In this document: positions 1 through 8,381 of the stretch, one piece after another
Position numbering within the stretch: the stretch's first letter is position 1
Layout: every line of letters starts with the position of its first letter
Assembly: GCA_016930515.1 (NCBI GenBank)
Contig: JAFGGO010000158.1
Span: 59,632 to 123,631, forward strand
Length of the DNA: 64,000 bases
Direction of reading: 5' to 3'
Origin: Promethearchaeota archaeon
GTDB lineage: Archaea; Asgardarchaeota; Lokiarchaeia; Sigyniarchaeales; SOKP01
The notes under the pieces: model-generated
What the model saw: the letters and a program-made list of their open reading frames with translations, nothing else
Databases searched by the model: none
Told to the model about the DNA's origin: nothing
Made by a program: the position numbers and the translations under genes

Positions 1-267
1 GATACTTGCCATATTTTTAACGCATTTGATTCTATCATCAAGAATGCTCTTGAAAACTTCAAAAAACTTGATTTGGTTAAATTCGCTCGCGTGAACTGCT
101 CGCTTTGCCAAAAAACAATCGTAGTTATCGTAAAAAAATCAATAATTGAAAACTCGAAAAAAACTACCATACCTTTTGTTTACGTGCATTCTGGGCACTC
201 AATTTTAATCTATTTCGACCGAAATTTTAAAATTCGTGGAAGCGAATTCGTGACGCTTTCTTATTGA
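1..267 (+). CDS. C-terminal fragment of a Cys/His-motif protein (5' end outside the window)
   Basis: The reading frame is open from base 1 to the stop at 265-267, so the gene begins upstream of the window; the start proposed at 73 in the ORF track is only an internal TTG. The 88 visible residues contain a CxxC pair (CSLC), then a hydrophobic strand, then PFVYVHSGHSILIYFDRNFK followed by IRG. The same order (CxxC, strand, H, IxYxD, xxxxVR) is seen in the N-terminus of the 281-aa protein at 44071-44916, so this is probably a shared small domain. I do not know a function. It is followed 92 bp downstream by a longin/Roadblock-like gene in the same direction, which suggests a link to GTPase-regulatory proteins, but that is inference. 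Confidence 0.6.
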   Translation, partial: DTCHIFNAFDSIIKNALENFKKLDLVKFARVNCSLCQKTIVVIVKKSIIENSKKTTIPFVYVHSGHSILIYFDRNFKIRGSEFVTLSY

Positions 268-359
268 ATTCTGTCATTTTCTCATCAGATCAAATGCAAA
301 AATTTTAATGATCGAAGCTTTACCTTTAGTCTAAGACGATAGAGGTAAACCAACAACAA

Positions 360-1235
360 ATGACTATTTTCGAATTAAGCATTATAAGCACGACGGGACA
401 TCCGTATTACAATGTAAAACTTAACGACATTCCAGAAGGAGTGATAGTTAGTCTTAGGTTCTTTGATTTTTCTCATGAACTTGACGAAGATGAGCTAATC
501 GATCCTGAATCTCGTGCTGAACTCACGGCAGGGTTAATATCTGCCTTGTTTGAATTTTCTCGAGCTATTGATAAAAAAATTCACGCATTGGAATTTCAAT
601 CTCGAAGTGTATCAAAAAATATCAACATCCCTCCTCCTGAGAACGCATCCGATACGCTCATCACGTGCATGTCTGAATCGTTCCTCAACAAGAATGCCAT
701 AAAAAAAAAAATAACACTATTATATCATGCTGTTATCGAACCTAAAATCCCTCTTATAACGGCTGACGAATTACTAACGCCGGAACAGGACTTGATCTGG
801 AATATATTAACTGACAATGACGCGAGAACTCATTTTAAAAATAAGGAAAAGATTTTTTCCAAGGTTGCTAACGAAATTATAATGGAATACAGGAACACTC
901 GTCTCGAAGGAATTTGCGTTTTTTCCTTTGATTATTCCATTTTAGGAATTTATGGTTCAAAATATTCCTTGGAAGCCATTACCACCATTTTAAGAGACCT
1001 TAAGGAATTACCCGAGGTAATTCCACGCCATTCAAAGGTTATTAGCTTTAATTTCCAAGAAGAAGATTCCTACTTGATTTTCATGCATTCGGGTATCGAA
1101 ATTACCATCGAAATTTTAACAGATAAATTGTTTGAACCCTTTTATTATTGTTATATATGCAATTCTAAGGTTATAGATGATGATGTTGTAAATAAAATAA
1201 CAAGACAATTGAACGATGTCTTGGAGGGAATATAA
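360..1235 (+). CDS. Longin/Roadblock-like two-domain protein, Asgard type
   Basis: A 291-residue soluble protein with no signal peptide or membrane segment. The N-terminal part (about 1-80) opens with FELSIISTTGHPYYNV, an acidic linker, then a long helix (ELTAGLISALFEFSRAI) and another strand; this strand-helix-strand layout resembles longin-like domains that are abundant in Asgard genomes. The C-terminal part (about 170-291) again looks like an alpha/beta Roadblock/longin fold, with a long N-terminal helix, paired strands and a closing helix. A GAGGT sequence lies about a dozen bases before the ATG. Family members are thought to act as small-GTPase-associated scaffolds. Domain assignment is by pattern only, and a structure prediction would be needed to settle it. 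Confidence 0.5.
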   Translation: MTIFELSIISTTGHPYYNVKLNDIPEGVIVSLRFFDFSHELDEDELIDPESRAELTAGLISALFEFSRAIDKKIHALEFQSRSVSKNINIPPPENASDTLITCMSESFLNKNAIKKKITLLYHAVIEPKIPLITADELLTPEQDLIWNILTDNDARTHFKNKEKIFSKVANEIIMEYRNTRLEGICVFSFDYSILGIYGSKYSLEAITTILRDLKELPEVIPRHSKVISFNFQEEDSYLIFMHSGIEITIEILTDKLFEPFYYCYICNSKVIDDDVVNKITRQLNDVLEGI

Positions 1236-1240
1236 TCAGT

Positions 1241-2005
1241 TTAAATATTGGTTGCTGCTTTTATGATTTCGTGGAAGGAATCTGCTTGAAGTGATGCGCC
1301 TCCTACCAAGGCTCCGTCAATGTTCGCTTGTTTAAATAATTCCAAAGCGTTCGATGGATTTACCGAACCACCGTATTGAATTCTCACGGTGTCAGCAACT
1401 TCGTTGTTATAAATCCCGGCTATAGTATCTCTTATAAAAGCGTGAATCTCTTCTGCCTGTTCTGGTGTTGCCGTCTTACCCGTCCCAATAGCCCATATGG
1501 GCTCGTAAGCAATGACGGTTTTGACCATTTCTTCGGGGGATAGGCCTTGAAAAGAACCCATAATTTGCTTTTCAACGATTTCCTTGGTTTTACCCTCTTC
1601 CCGTTCTTCTAGATGTTCACCAATGCATGCTATGGGGTTTAAACCCGTTGAAAGCGCTTTTTTCAATTTTTTATTAACTAAATCGTCGTTTTCCTTGAAA
1701 ATATCTCTTCTTTCGCTATGACCGAGAATCACGTATTCGCAACCCAAAGCTTTCAGGAATCCAGGTGCTACTTCGCCCGTGAAGGCGCCTTTATCCTCGT
1801 AATACATGTTCTGGGCACCAATTTTTATAGAGGTGCCTTTTGTTACTTCGCACGCTTTATGGACGCTCGTATACGGGGGCGCAACCACGATGTCAATGTT
1901 ATTGTAATCGTTTACGAGAGGGATAAGCTTGACAAGCATCTCCTCCGCTTCTATGGGTAATCCCCTGTTCATCTTCCAATTTCCTCCAATTATTGGCTTT
2001 CTCAA
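1241..2005 (-). CDS. tpiA: Triosephosphate isomerase, bacterial/eukaryotic type
   Basis: Interconverts dihydroxyacetone phosphate and glyceraldehyde-3-phosphate in the cytoplasm. All active-site blocks are visible: GGNWKMN (Asn/Lys, residues 7-13), LGHSERR (catalytic His), AYEPIWAIGTGKTAT (catalytic Glu and the flexible loop 6) and QYGGSV (phosphate binding). At 254 residues it has the length and loop sequence of the bacterial/eukaryotic enzyme; typical archaeal TIMs are near 225 residues. It starts at TTG with a GAGGAG Shine-Dalgarno sequence about 12 bases upstream. The gene converges on the longin-like gene with only 5 bp between stops. A gain from bacteria is the simplest reading. It would work in gluconeogenesis together with the class I FBPase at 27220. 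Confidence 0.95.
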   Translation of the reverse strand: MRKPIIGGNWKMNRGLPIEAEEMLVKLIPLVNDYNNIDIVVAPPYTSVHKACEVTKGTSIKIGAQNMYYEDKGAFTGEVAPGFLKALGCEYVILGHSERRDIFKENDDLVNKKLKKALSTGLNPIACIGEHLEEREEGKTKEIVEKQIMGSFQGLSPEEMVKTVIAYEPIWAIGTGKTATPEQAEEIHAFIRDTIAGIYNNEVADTVRIQYGGSVNPSNALELFKQANIDGALVGGASLQADSFHEIIKAATNI

Positions 2006-2107
2006 CTTTTTTTACAACTCCTCTGACTCAATTATTGGTGACCGATGAAATCTTATAATGAATCTACGATAATTTAAAGAAATGAGGAAAATACGCAATT
2101 TAAAGGA

Positions 2108-2611
2108 TTAGTCCTTCTTGGGTAATTTTTCAGGTAATTTTGTGGCTTCCAATATCTTCTTTATTTCCTCTAAATCGGGAGCCAAGATGCTCGGCAAGCC
2201 TAATTGCTGCCTTCTTTTTTCAATAGCGGGTTGCATGGGTATTGCCTTGCCGTTTTCTAAAATCGTAGCGGCTTGCGTCGTGTAATAATCGGGAGCTTCC
2301 CCTCTCTCAACGCTCATGTTCTTGAGAATGGTGAATATTTCCGTGAGCTCTACTTTCTGAGGGCACACCTCGTCGCATGTGTCGCACACCGTACAACCCC
2401 AAATGTTAAATGTATTTTCTGCACCAAAAATTTTCTCCTTAAGACCTAAAAGAGAATCCAAGATCAATCTCCGAGGATTGTACTTTCCTCCCGTAACCTG
2501 AGCCACGGGGCACGCACCGGAGCATGTCGCACATTGATAACAATAAGCTAGCGTGTTGCCAATGTCGTTTCCAAGAATTTGATTTCTGAACTTGAAATCT
2601 ATCGTAGCCAT
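2108..2611 (-). CDS. hdrC: Heterodisulfide reductase subunit C-like iron-sulfur protein
   Basis: A 167-residue protein with two [4Fe-4S] motifs. The first is CYQCATCSGACP (Cys 24, 27, 30, 34) and the second is CTVCDTCDEVCP near residue 74. Spacing and the segment ending MSVERGEAPDYY match HdrC, which carries electrons between HdrB and flavin-based HdrA in heterodisulfide reductase-type complexes. No hdrA or hdrB is adjacent, so the partner genes must lie elsewhere. The start is ATG with a GGTGA Shine-Dalgarno sequence 8 bases upstream. It is divergent from the thioredoxin gene, which fits a redox theme, although the shared 259-bp spacer could hold two separate promoters. Confidence 0.85.
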   Translation of the reverse strand: MATIDFKFRNQILGNDIGNTLAYCYQCATCSGACPVAQVTGGKYNPRRLILDSLLGLKEKIFGAENTFNIWGCTVCDTCDEVCPQKVELTEIFTILKNMSVERGEAPDYYTTQAATILENGKAIPMQPAIEKRRQQLGLPSILAPDLEEIKKILEATKLPEKLPKKD

Positions 2612-2808
2612 TTTTTCGTCACCATTAAATGCTTCTTAAGTAATTAATATCCTTAGTATAATTTAAGAATTTTTAACTATTAAGGTTTTGATAAGTTTTA
2701 TTCTAAAATTTTGACAAGAATCATTGTTAAAATTTATGGTCCAAAACACGAGAAAATAAATAAATTGTCATGTTCGGATAAAATAACAAAACATTTATTT
2801 TTTCCATG

Positions 2809-2820
2809 TTTTATAAAAAT
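2809..2820 (+). promoter_or_regulatory. Candidate TATA box for the thioredoxin gene
   Basis: The sequence ttttataaaaat is centred about 56 bases before the TTG start of the thioredoxin gene. That would place the transcript start near 2840 and leave a short leader containing the Shine-Dalgarno-like GAGATGA. The call rests on composition and spacing only, in a very AT-rich region. Confidence 0.35.
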
Positions 2821-2870
2821 AGATCAAACCCATAAAGAAAAATATAACCTACTTGAGATGAAAAAAATCG

Positions 2871-3215
2871 TTGCATGTTGAAGATTTAAAAAAAGTTGGA
2901 ATTGATGGGCCTACGGAAGGGAAACTTATTATCGATGTTTATACCACGTGGTGCGGACCGTGTAAGGCCGTTGCACCAATTCTTCATAAACTCCAAGGCG
3001 AAGGGCTTTTTAAACTCGTTCAGGTGGATCTCGATCAGAATCGACCCTTGGGTGAGATCTTCGGAATCACGGCAATACCCACGCTTCTATTTTTCAAGGA
3101 CGGTCAATTATTAGAAAAAACCATAGAAGTTAATGGCCAAGTTTTAGTCAAGAGAGGAATGATGGTAGGGGCCGCAGGAGAGAGCATTCTCAGAGCCATT
3201 GTCGATCAGATGTAG
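2871..3215 (+). CDS. Thioredoxin-family protein
   Basis: A 114-residue single thioredoxin fold with the classical active site WCGPC at residues 27-31 and the cis-proline loop AIPT near residue 65. It should act as a cytoplasmic dithiol-disulfide reductant. The start is TTG at 2871: an in-frame TGA lies at 2859, and the GAGATGA sequence (one mismatch to GAGGTGA) sits 9 bases before the TTG. An apparent ATG at 2858 is in another frame and leads to a stop after seven codons. The C-terminal region (residues 85-105) is longer and more Gly/Met-rich than in ordinary thioredoxins. The divergent hdrC suggests, but does not prove, a shared redox role. Confidence 0.88.
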   Translation: MHVEDLKKVGIDGPTEGKLIIDVYTTWCGPCKAVAPILHKLQGEGLFKLVQVDLDQNRPLGEIFGITAIPTLLFFKDGQLLEKTIEVNGQVLVKRGMMVGAAGESILRAIVDQM

Positions 3216-3513
3216 TAATTTCGGTAAAATAAATAACAATTTCTTTCTTATCCAAACGACCCTTCCGTTTCTTTTTTTACTCTTCTCTATTAGTGATGGA
3301 TTTATCGATTACATTACATGCTGATTTTTTAAATGTCACACTATTCCTCTTGTGGAATCTCCTTTATGTGTGACTTAATGGGGTTTTTTAGAATTTTATT
3401 CAAAAGAATTTCGAATTAATTAAAAAATTGCAAATTTTAATACAAATCGTTGTTTTTCAATTATATCAAAGAGTTATTTAAATTAGTTGTTCGTGAAATA
3501 ATATCACGTGTAG
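3216..3513. other. 298-bp intergenic region with a nested inverted repeat
   Basis: No coding potential is evident. It contains a nested inverted repeat at 3335-3374: GTCACAC pairs with GTGTGAC, and inside it ATTCC pairs with GGAAT. A G4T6 tract follows at 3380-3389. The element could be the end of the thioredoxin transcript or part of the leader of the V4R operon. The last 100 bases are A/T-rich and presumably hold the promoter of the V4R genes. Confidence 0.4.
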
Positions 3514-4047
3514 ATGATAATGATGAATAAATCAAGTAACATGACTCGTGAAGAATTGGTAAATTTCGAAGCTGCAATGAATCAAAGCCGTAACATGATT
3601 TATCATTTAATTCGCTTCATGAAAAAAAATAAGACGGTAGATGTAAGGGAAAGGCTGCGAGGAATGGGTAAAAATATCGCCAGAACATTTTACAATTATT
3701 GGAAACCAATCGATGATGTAAATACTTTTAACCTCAAGGATGTTTTGACGACGATATATAAAAAAGTCTTGGGTAGCTCGATCGTCATTGATATTGATGA
3801 AGTTAAAAAAACTATTAAAATAAAAGATTCAAAATGCGCTTTATGTAAATATCATTACGAAGATATAGGCAATATTGCTGGATGCGAAGTATTGTTAGGC
3901 ATGTCGTCTGAATTTATCAAGTTAATTAACGAAAATTCAAAAAATCGATCCAAATTGACTTTAATTCCCATCGAAGTGAGTGAATCGTTGTCGTATGGCG
4001 ATGACGCTTGCGTGCAACTTTTTAACTACAAGGAGGGAGGAAAATAA
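3514..4047 (+). CDS. V4R/TRAPP-Bet3-like domain protein, first of a tandem pair
   Basis: A 177-residue protein resembling the V4R / TRAPP Bet3 superfamily. The visible pattern is an N-terminal helix, LRGMGKNIARTFYNYWKP, a helix, then strands with DSKCALCKYHYEDIG and a final helix-strand ending SYGDDACVQLFNY. Bet3 proteins form the core of the eukaryotic TRAPP tethering complexes, and Asgard archaea are known to encode relatives. CxxC at about residues 109-112 with a nearby His may bind metal, as in V4R domains. The stop at 4047 is one base before the ATG of the second V4R-like gene, so the two are almost certainly co-translated. Function in the archaeon is unknown; membrane tethering or GTPase exchange is inference. 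Confidence 0.6.
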   Translation: MIMMNKSSNMTREELVNFEAAMNQSRNMIYHLIRFMKKNKTVDVRERLRGMGKNIARTFYNYWKPIDDVNTFNLKDVLTTIYKKVLGSSIVIDIDEVKKTIKIKDSKCALCKYHYEDIGNIAGCEVLLGMSSEFIKLINENSKNRSKLTLIPIEVSESLSYGDDACVQLFNYKEGGK

Positions 4048-4048
4048 A

Positions 4049-5521
4049 ATGGTATCTGCGTTTCAATGGATCATGAAAAAAGTCACGAAAGTTTTTTCTC
4101 GTACTACAAATTCCCTATTTTATACGCTTTTATATAGGGAAATATTAAAGGAAGTTCAAGAAATAACGAAAAACGAAGAAGATAGCGTTGTTATTTTCCG
4201 GGAATTTGGAAAACGATCTGCTTATGAATCTTGTGAGCGACATTCAAGCATTTTTAAATTCATGCCAGGAGATCCTAAAAAGGTATTGGATTACTTTTCA
4301 ATCCTGTGGTCAATCGTATTTGGGATGGAAATTGGCGAATTTTCCTACGAAACCATCCCAAAGAAAGGTAAATATAACGATTATGTCTTAACTGTAAATA
4401 GTAACCCGATTTGTGCTGGATACGGGAACGATCCCGAAGATACCTTTAATTTCAAGAAATTAGGCTCCGAATCTGAAGGATGTTCTGCAGGTTTGTCAGG
4501 GATGCTTGAAAGCGTGGCAAATTTCATTTTGAAAACGAAAAATGTTGAATATAGGATTTCGATTACTGAAAAAGAATGCATCGCAAAAGGTCAAGGAGCC
4601 TTAAAGCTCAATTGCTTCATATATGACTACGCAGAATGGCAAAAATTAAACGCATCAACGATTAGCGATCAAATATCGTCTAAAGTAAAACTCGAAGAAC
4701 CTAAGGATGAACCTGAATTTGTACAGCAAACAAAACTGGATTTCGTTGATAAGCTCCAAGACTCTTTATCTTTAGATAAAATTGAGGAAATTCTCAATGA
4801 ACCTTTAGAAAGAATAAAAGAAAAGATTTCGGAAATCATAAGAGACAAGTTGAACATGGACCCCGAGAATTTTTTCGATTACTTCAGGAACTACGAGGAT
4901 GACATGCTAAGAATTATTGGATTCCTAATCGTCCATGTTTTAAATGAGTTTGGTGGAATTGTCGAAAAAATTCTAAAAAATGATACTTTCGCAAAGGTCG
5001 TAGGTTACTTATTTAATCACTTTAAAGAAATGACTTTCCTGTTCATACCTTTAGATGTTGCTAACGATTATCACCAGTTGCTAATTGATTTCCTCGATGG
5101 AATGGCCCCTCCCGAGATGGTGGACAATGTAAGAAAATACGCTGGGAAGGACGATATTAATTTCCTCTTTGAAGGCGCTCAAACGGCCCTAGAAAACCTA
5201 GGAGTTAATTTTTCTGAATTAAGAGAAAATATCTGGGAAGAATTGAAAAAGGATGAAAGTAGTGGCTTGATGCCATCGGAAAAATTCGAGGTAGAAAACT
5301 CAAAAGATAAATTTCCAAAAATAATTAAAATAATTCAGGAAATGTTAATGCTTATTAGCGAAATACTCACATTACCAATTAGAATGCTGGTCTCTGAGGG
5401 ACATCACGGTGTAAAAACTGCCATTAATTCAGTTGTTTCAGAAGAAGAGGGCGGTTTATTTGAAAGGGTGAAAGATAGATTAGATGTAATTTTTGACGCC
5501 TTTCAAGAATTAAGGCAATAA
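4049..5521 (+). CDS. V4R-like domain protein with a long helical C-terminal region
   Basis: The real start is the ATG at 4049, preceded by AGGAGGGAGG at 4031-4040; the track start at 3980 lies inside the upstream gene. The 490-residue product has an N-terminal V4R/Bet3-like region (about 1-200): SVVIFREFGKRSAYESCERH, a helical segment, then ESVANFILKTKNVEYRISIT and the closing GALKLNCFIYDY. Residues 200-490 are acidic and amphipathic, with repeated helical blocks and no recognised domain (PLERIKEKISEIIRDKL, ILTLPIRMLVSEGHHG). It has no signal peptide. The long C-terminus could be an interaction arm. Co-expressed with the shorter V4R gene; the two may form a heterodimer as TRAPP subunits do. 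Confidence 0.55.
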   Translation: MVSAFQWIMKKVTKVFSRTTNSLFYTLLYREILKEVQEITKNEEDSVVIFREFGKRSAYESCERHSSIFKFMPGDPKKVLDYFSILWSIVFGMEIGEFSYETIPKKGKYNDYVLTVNSNPICAGYGNDPEDTFNFKKLGSESEGCSAGLSGMLESVANFILKTKNVEYRISITEKECIAKGQGALKLNCFIYDYAEWQKLNASTISDQISSKVKLEEPKDEPEFVQQTKLDFVDKLQDSLSLDKIEEILNEPLERIKEKISEIIRDKLNMDPENFFDYFRNYEDDMLRIIGFLIVHVLNEFGGIVEKILKNDTFAKVVGYLFNHFKEMTFLFIPLDVANDYHQLLIDFLDGMAPPEMVDNVRKYAGKDDINFLFEGAQTALENLGVNFSELRENIWEELKKDESSGLMPSEKFEVENSKDKFPKIIKIIQEMLMLISEILTLPIRMLVSEGHHGVKTAINSVVSEEEGGLFERVKDRLDVIFDAFQELRQ

Positions 5522-5648
5522 ATTGCCAATCCTTTATTTTATTAATTTTTTTTGTTTTAGTATTAGTTCTTAATTTCTCTGCTTTTAAATAGGTGAGTGT
5601 AAATACTATTTCAGATTATTTTGAAAAAAGGAAATAAAGGATATAAAC

Positions 5649-8381
5649 TTGAAAAATTTAAAAAGAACAACGATTCGAAATTTCTTAGCTCCAGTATTTC
5701 TATCCATCGTTATCATGTCAATATTGACTATTCCGCTTACGAATGCGATTGCTCCATTGGGGGAAATCTTATTACCTGGTAATGGTTTGTGGAGAGTCCC
5801 AGGAGAAATACAAGAAAAGGAGTTTATCTGCGAAGCAACTCTGAACAATACGATAACAATATATAGAGATGAGTGGGGTATTCCGCACGTGTATGCAAGT
5901 ACTGAGAAAGACGCATCCTTCGCTTTTGGATACCTCCATGCCCAAGATAGGATGTTTCAGATGGATCTCATGAGGAGATTGGTTCGTGGAACGCTTTCTG
6001 AAATTATTGGAGAAGACGCTTTAGAACTCGATAAATTTAACTTGGCTACGGGTAAACTTTTTTGGGCGCAAAAAACGGTTGAAAATATGATAGAAAAGGC
6101 AGATAACGGAGAAATAAATTATTTAGAATCGTTAATTCGTTATTGCGATGGAGTAAATTATTTCATTAAAACTCACCTAGATGAATTACCAATAGAATAT
6201 GCTATATTGGGTTTCAAACCAACTCGTTGGACCTTGCTTGATATTGCTTGCTTGGTTAAATACATGGCTGAGATGCTTACTTGGAGTTATACAGATCTTT
6301 ATGAGACGATTGCGTGCTATAATCTTGGGTCATCCAACTTTCTGGAATTGTTTAGGTCAACATATGGACAAATTCCAGTCTGTCCAAATTATGGGTCCTT
6401 CAATTTATCTTTTCACCTCCCTTTTGAACAGGGTGCGCAAATCGCAACCAAATCGATAATCGACACGATAACTTATTTTTTATCGGATGTTAAAAAAGTC
6501 GAATCCCAGAATCTAATAGCTTCCGTTAAAAATCAAGAAGTTATAGGATCGAATAACTGGGTAGTGGATGGTTCCAAAACGAGAAGTGGAAGACCAATTC
6601 TCTGTAACGATATGCATTTGGCGTGGACGCTCCCCGGTATTTGGTACGAGGGACATGTAGTAATTACTAGTAAAAGCCTCAATCTTTATGGATTCACCTT
6701 GCCTGGTGCTCCAATGGTCATAGTTGGACACAACGAACGAATTGCGTGGGGTTTTACTAACACTGCTTACGATGTAATGGATTGGTATTACTATGAAAAA
6801 ATAGACGAAGATCAATATGTTTATAACAATTCAATTGAGCAATTTAAAATCCGTCCGTACTCCATAGCAGTTAAGAATGAAGAACCAGTGGCTTTCGAAG
6901 TAAAAGAAACCGTTCATGGTCCTGTTTTAAACGAATTTCTCGGAATTCAGGAAATTCCAACTAATTTAAACAATGCAAACATCATTTTAGCAACTAAATG
7001 GATAGCGCACGATGTATCAACCTTGATTCAAGCAATCTATGGATTTAATCACGCTAAAAATAGGGACGATTTTAACCAGGCTTCCAAATATTTCGATTGT
7101 CCTGCCCAAAACATCGTCTATGCCGACATAAATGGAAACATCGCAATGAGACCTACGGGAAAAATACCCATAAGAGATGGAAACGGCACTTTTATTTACA
7201 ACGGTTCCGCAGGGGAGGGTGAATGGATGGGTTTTATAGATTTTGAAGATTTGCCTCAAACAGAAAATCCAGCTCAAGGTTATTTGGTATCTGCAAACCA
7301 GATCGTTGCTGGGCCCGAGTATTCGAGATATTTATTGCAAAATGACTATTCAACAGGGTATCGATCAAGACGAATAAACGAACTAATTAACGCCACGGAC
7401 GATATTACATTGGAAAAAATGAAGGAGATCCAACTTGATGTAAAATCAACTCCAGCAAGAGCCCTCATACCATTTCTAATCGATTTAATCGAAAATATCC
7501 CCTCTTCGCACCAAACGGATGTGATATTAGACATTTATTCCCTTCTTATTCAATGGAACTACGATATGGATAAGGATTTATCTCAACCTTCCATCTATCG
7601 CGTCTGGAGAGAATTTTATTATTCTTATACCTTCGACGACGAATTTGACGCTTTTAATTCTGAAATTAAGCCTCGTTTGGATGTTTTAGAAAGATTAACG
7701 AGAGAAAATGACTCTTCAATCTGGTTTGACGATAGTACAACTAGCGATAGAAAAGAAAATCGTTCGGATATTATTTATAAGGCACTCAACGCGAGCATTA
7801 ATTTTTTAATAAAATACTACGGAACAAAGGATGTTGCAGCCTGGAAATATGGATTATTGCATCGCCTCGAGTTTCTTCATATTGCACCGGGTTTAGACGC
7901 TCTAGGAAAAGGTCCTTTCGAAGGCGATGGAGAACAATACACGGTGAATCCCTCTTATATTTCAATAAATTCCCTTGGATTGGTCTCAACGGCGCGATTT
8001 GGAGCATCTGAAAGAATGATTGTGGATTTGAACGATTTAGAGAATTCTATTAGCGTGATACCTTCGGGTCAAAGAGGAATTGTCAGCTCAAGACATTATT
8101 CCGATCAATTGATTGATCTGTTTTTGCATGGTAATTATCACCGACAATATTTTTACACTCAACCTGATGCATTTCCAAGTAACTTGATTGAATCTGGAAT
8201 TATCTTTATGGCCACTTCCGAAACTTCAGGCATATTATTTGTTCAATCATTCATTATTTGCTCATTTTGTGGAATCTGTGTTGCAATTTTTGGGTGGAAA
8301 ATAAAAAAAAACAGATCATTAATTCGGTTTAAAAAAAAATTTGAAAAAAAGAGTGATTGTGTTGAAAAACAGAACTCATAG
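5649..8381 (+). CDS. Membrane-anchored penicillin acylase family N-terminal nucleophile hydrolase
   Basis: A 910-residue exported enzyme. Residues 10-35 form a signal peptide or N-terminal anchor (FLAPVFLSIVIMSILTIPLT), and a second hydrophobic segment near 865-885 is followed by a basic tail, so the catalytic part should face outside. The mature beta-chain start is visible at VIGSNNWVVDGS: cleavage between Gly300 and Ser301 would expose the Ser nucleophile. HNERIAWGFTN and the Asn-containing APGLDALGKGPFEGDGEQYTV segments are also typical. Family members hydrolyse amide bonds in penicillin G, acyl-homoserine lactones or peptides; substrate cannot be read here. The start is TTG with AAGGAT 7 bases upstream. 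It overlaps the next membrane-protein gene by 41 bases. Confidence 0.9.
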   Translation: MKNLKRTTIRNFLAPVFLSIVIMSILTIPLTNAIAPLGEILLPGNGLWRVPGEIQEKEFICEATLNNTITIYRDEWGIPHVYASTEKDASFAFGYLHAQDRMFQMDLMRRLVRGTLSEIIGEDALELDKFNLATGKLFWAQKTVENMIEKADNGEINYLESLIRYCDGVNYFIKTHLDELPIEYAILGFKPTRWTLLDIACLVKYMAEMLTWSYTDLYETIACYNLGSSNFLELFRSTYGQIPVCPNYGSFNLSFHLPFEQGAQIATKSIIDTITYFLSDVKKVESQNLIASVKNQEVIGSNNWVVDGSKTRSGRPILCNDMHLAWTLPGIWYEGHVVITSKSLNLYGFTLPGAPMVIVGHNERIAWGFTNTAYDVMDWYYYEKIDEDQYVYNNSIEQFKIRPYSIAVKNEEPVAFEVKETVHGPVLNEFLGIQEIPTNLNNANIILATKWIAHDVSTLIQAIYGFNHAKNRDDFNQASKYFDCPAQNIVYADINGNIAMRPTGKIPIRDGNGTFIYNGSAGEGEWMGFIDFEDLPQTENPAQGYLVSANQIVAGPEYSRYLLQNDYSTGYRSRRINELINATDDITLEKMKEIQLDVKSTPARALIPFLIDLIENIPSSHQTDVILDIYSLLIQWNYDMDKDLSQPSIYRVWREFYYSYTFDDEFDAFNSEIKPRLDVLERLTRENDSSIWFDDSTTSDRKENRSDIIYKALNASINFLIKYYGTKDVAAWKYGLLHRLEFLHIAPGLDALGKGPFEGDGEQYTVNPSYISINSLGLVSTARFGASERMIVDLNDLENSISVIPSGQRGIVSSRHYSDQLIDLFLHGNYHRQYFYTQPDAFPSNLIESGIIFMATSETSGILFVQSFIICSFCGICVAIFGWKIKKNRSLIRFKKKFEKKSDCVEKQNS

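Noticed and set aside
2858-2881. Possible selenocysteine TGA near the thioredoxin start (MKKIVAC-TGA)
   Set aside because: That frame differs from the thioredoxin frame and does not continue into a domain; TTG 2871 gives a complete thioredoxin.
3980-4048. N-terminal 23 residues of the 513-aa ORF
   Set aside because: They overlap the preceding V4R gene; ATG 4049 has a strong AGGAGG sequence at the right distance.
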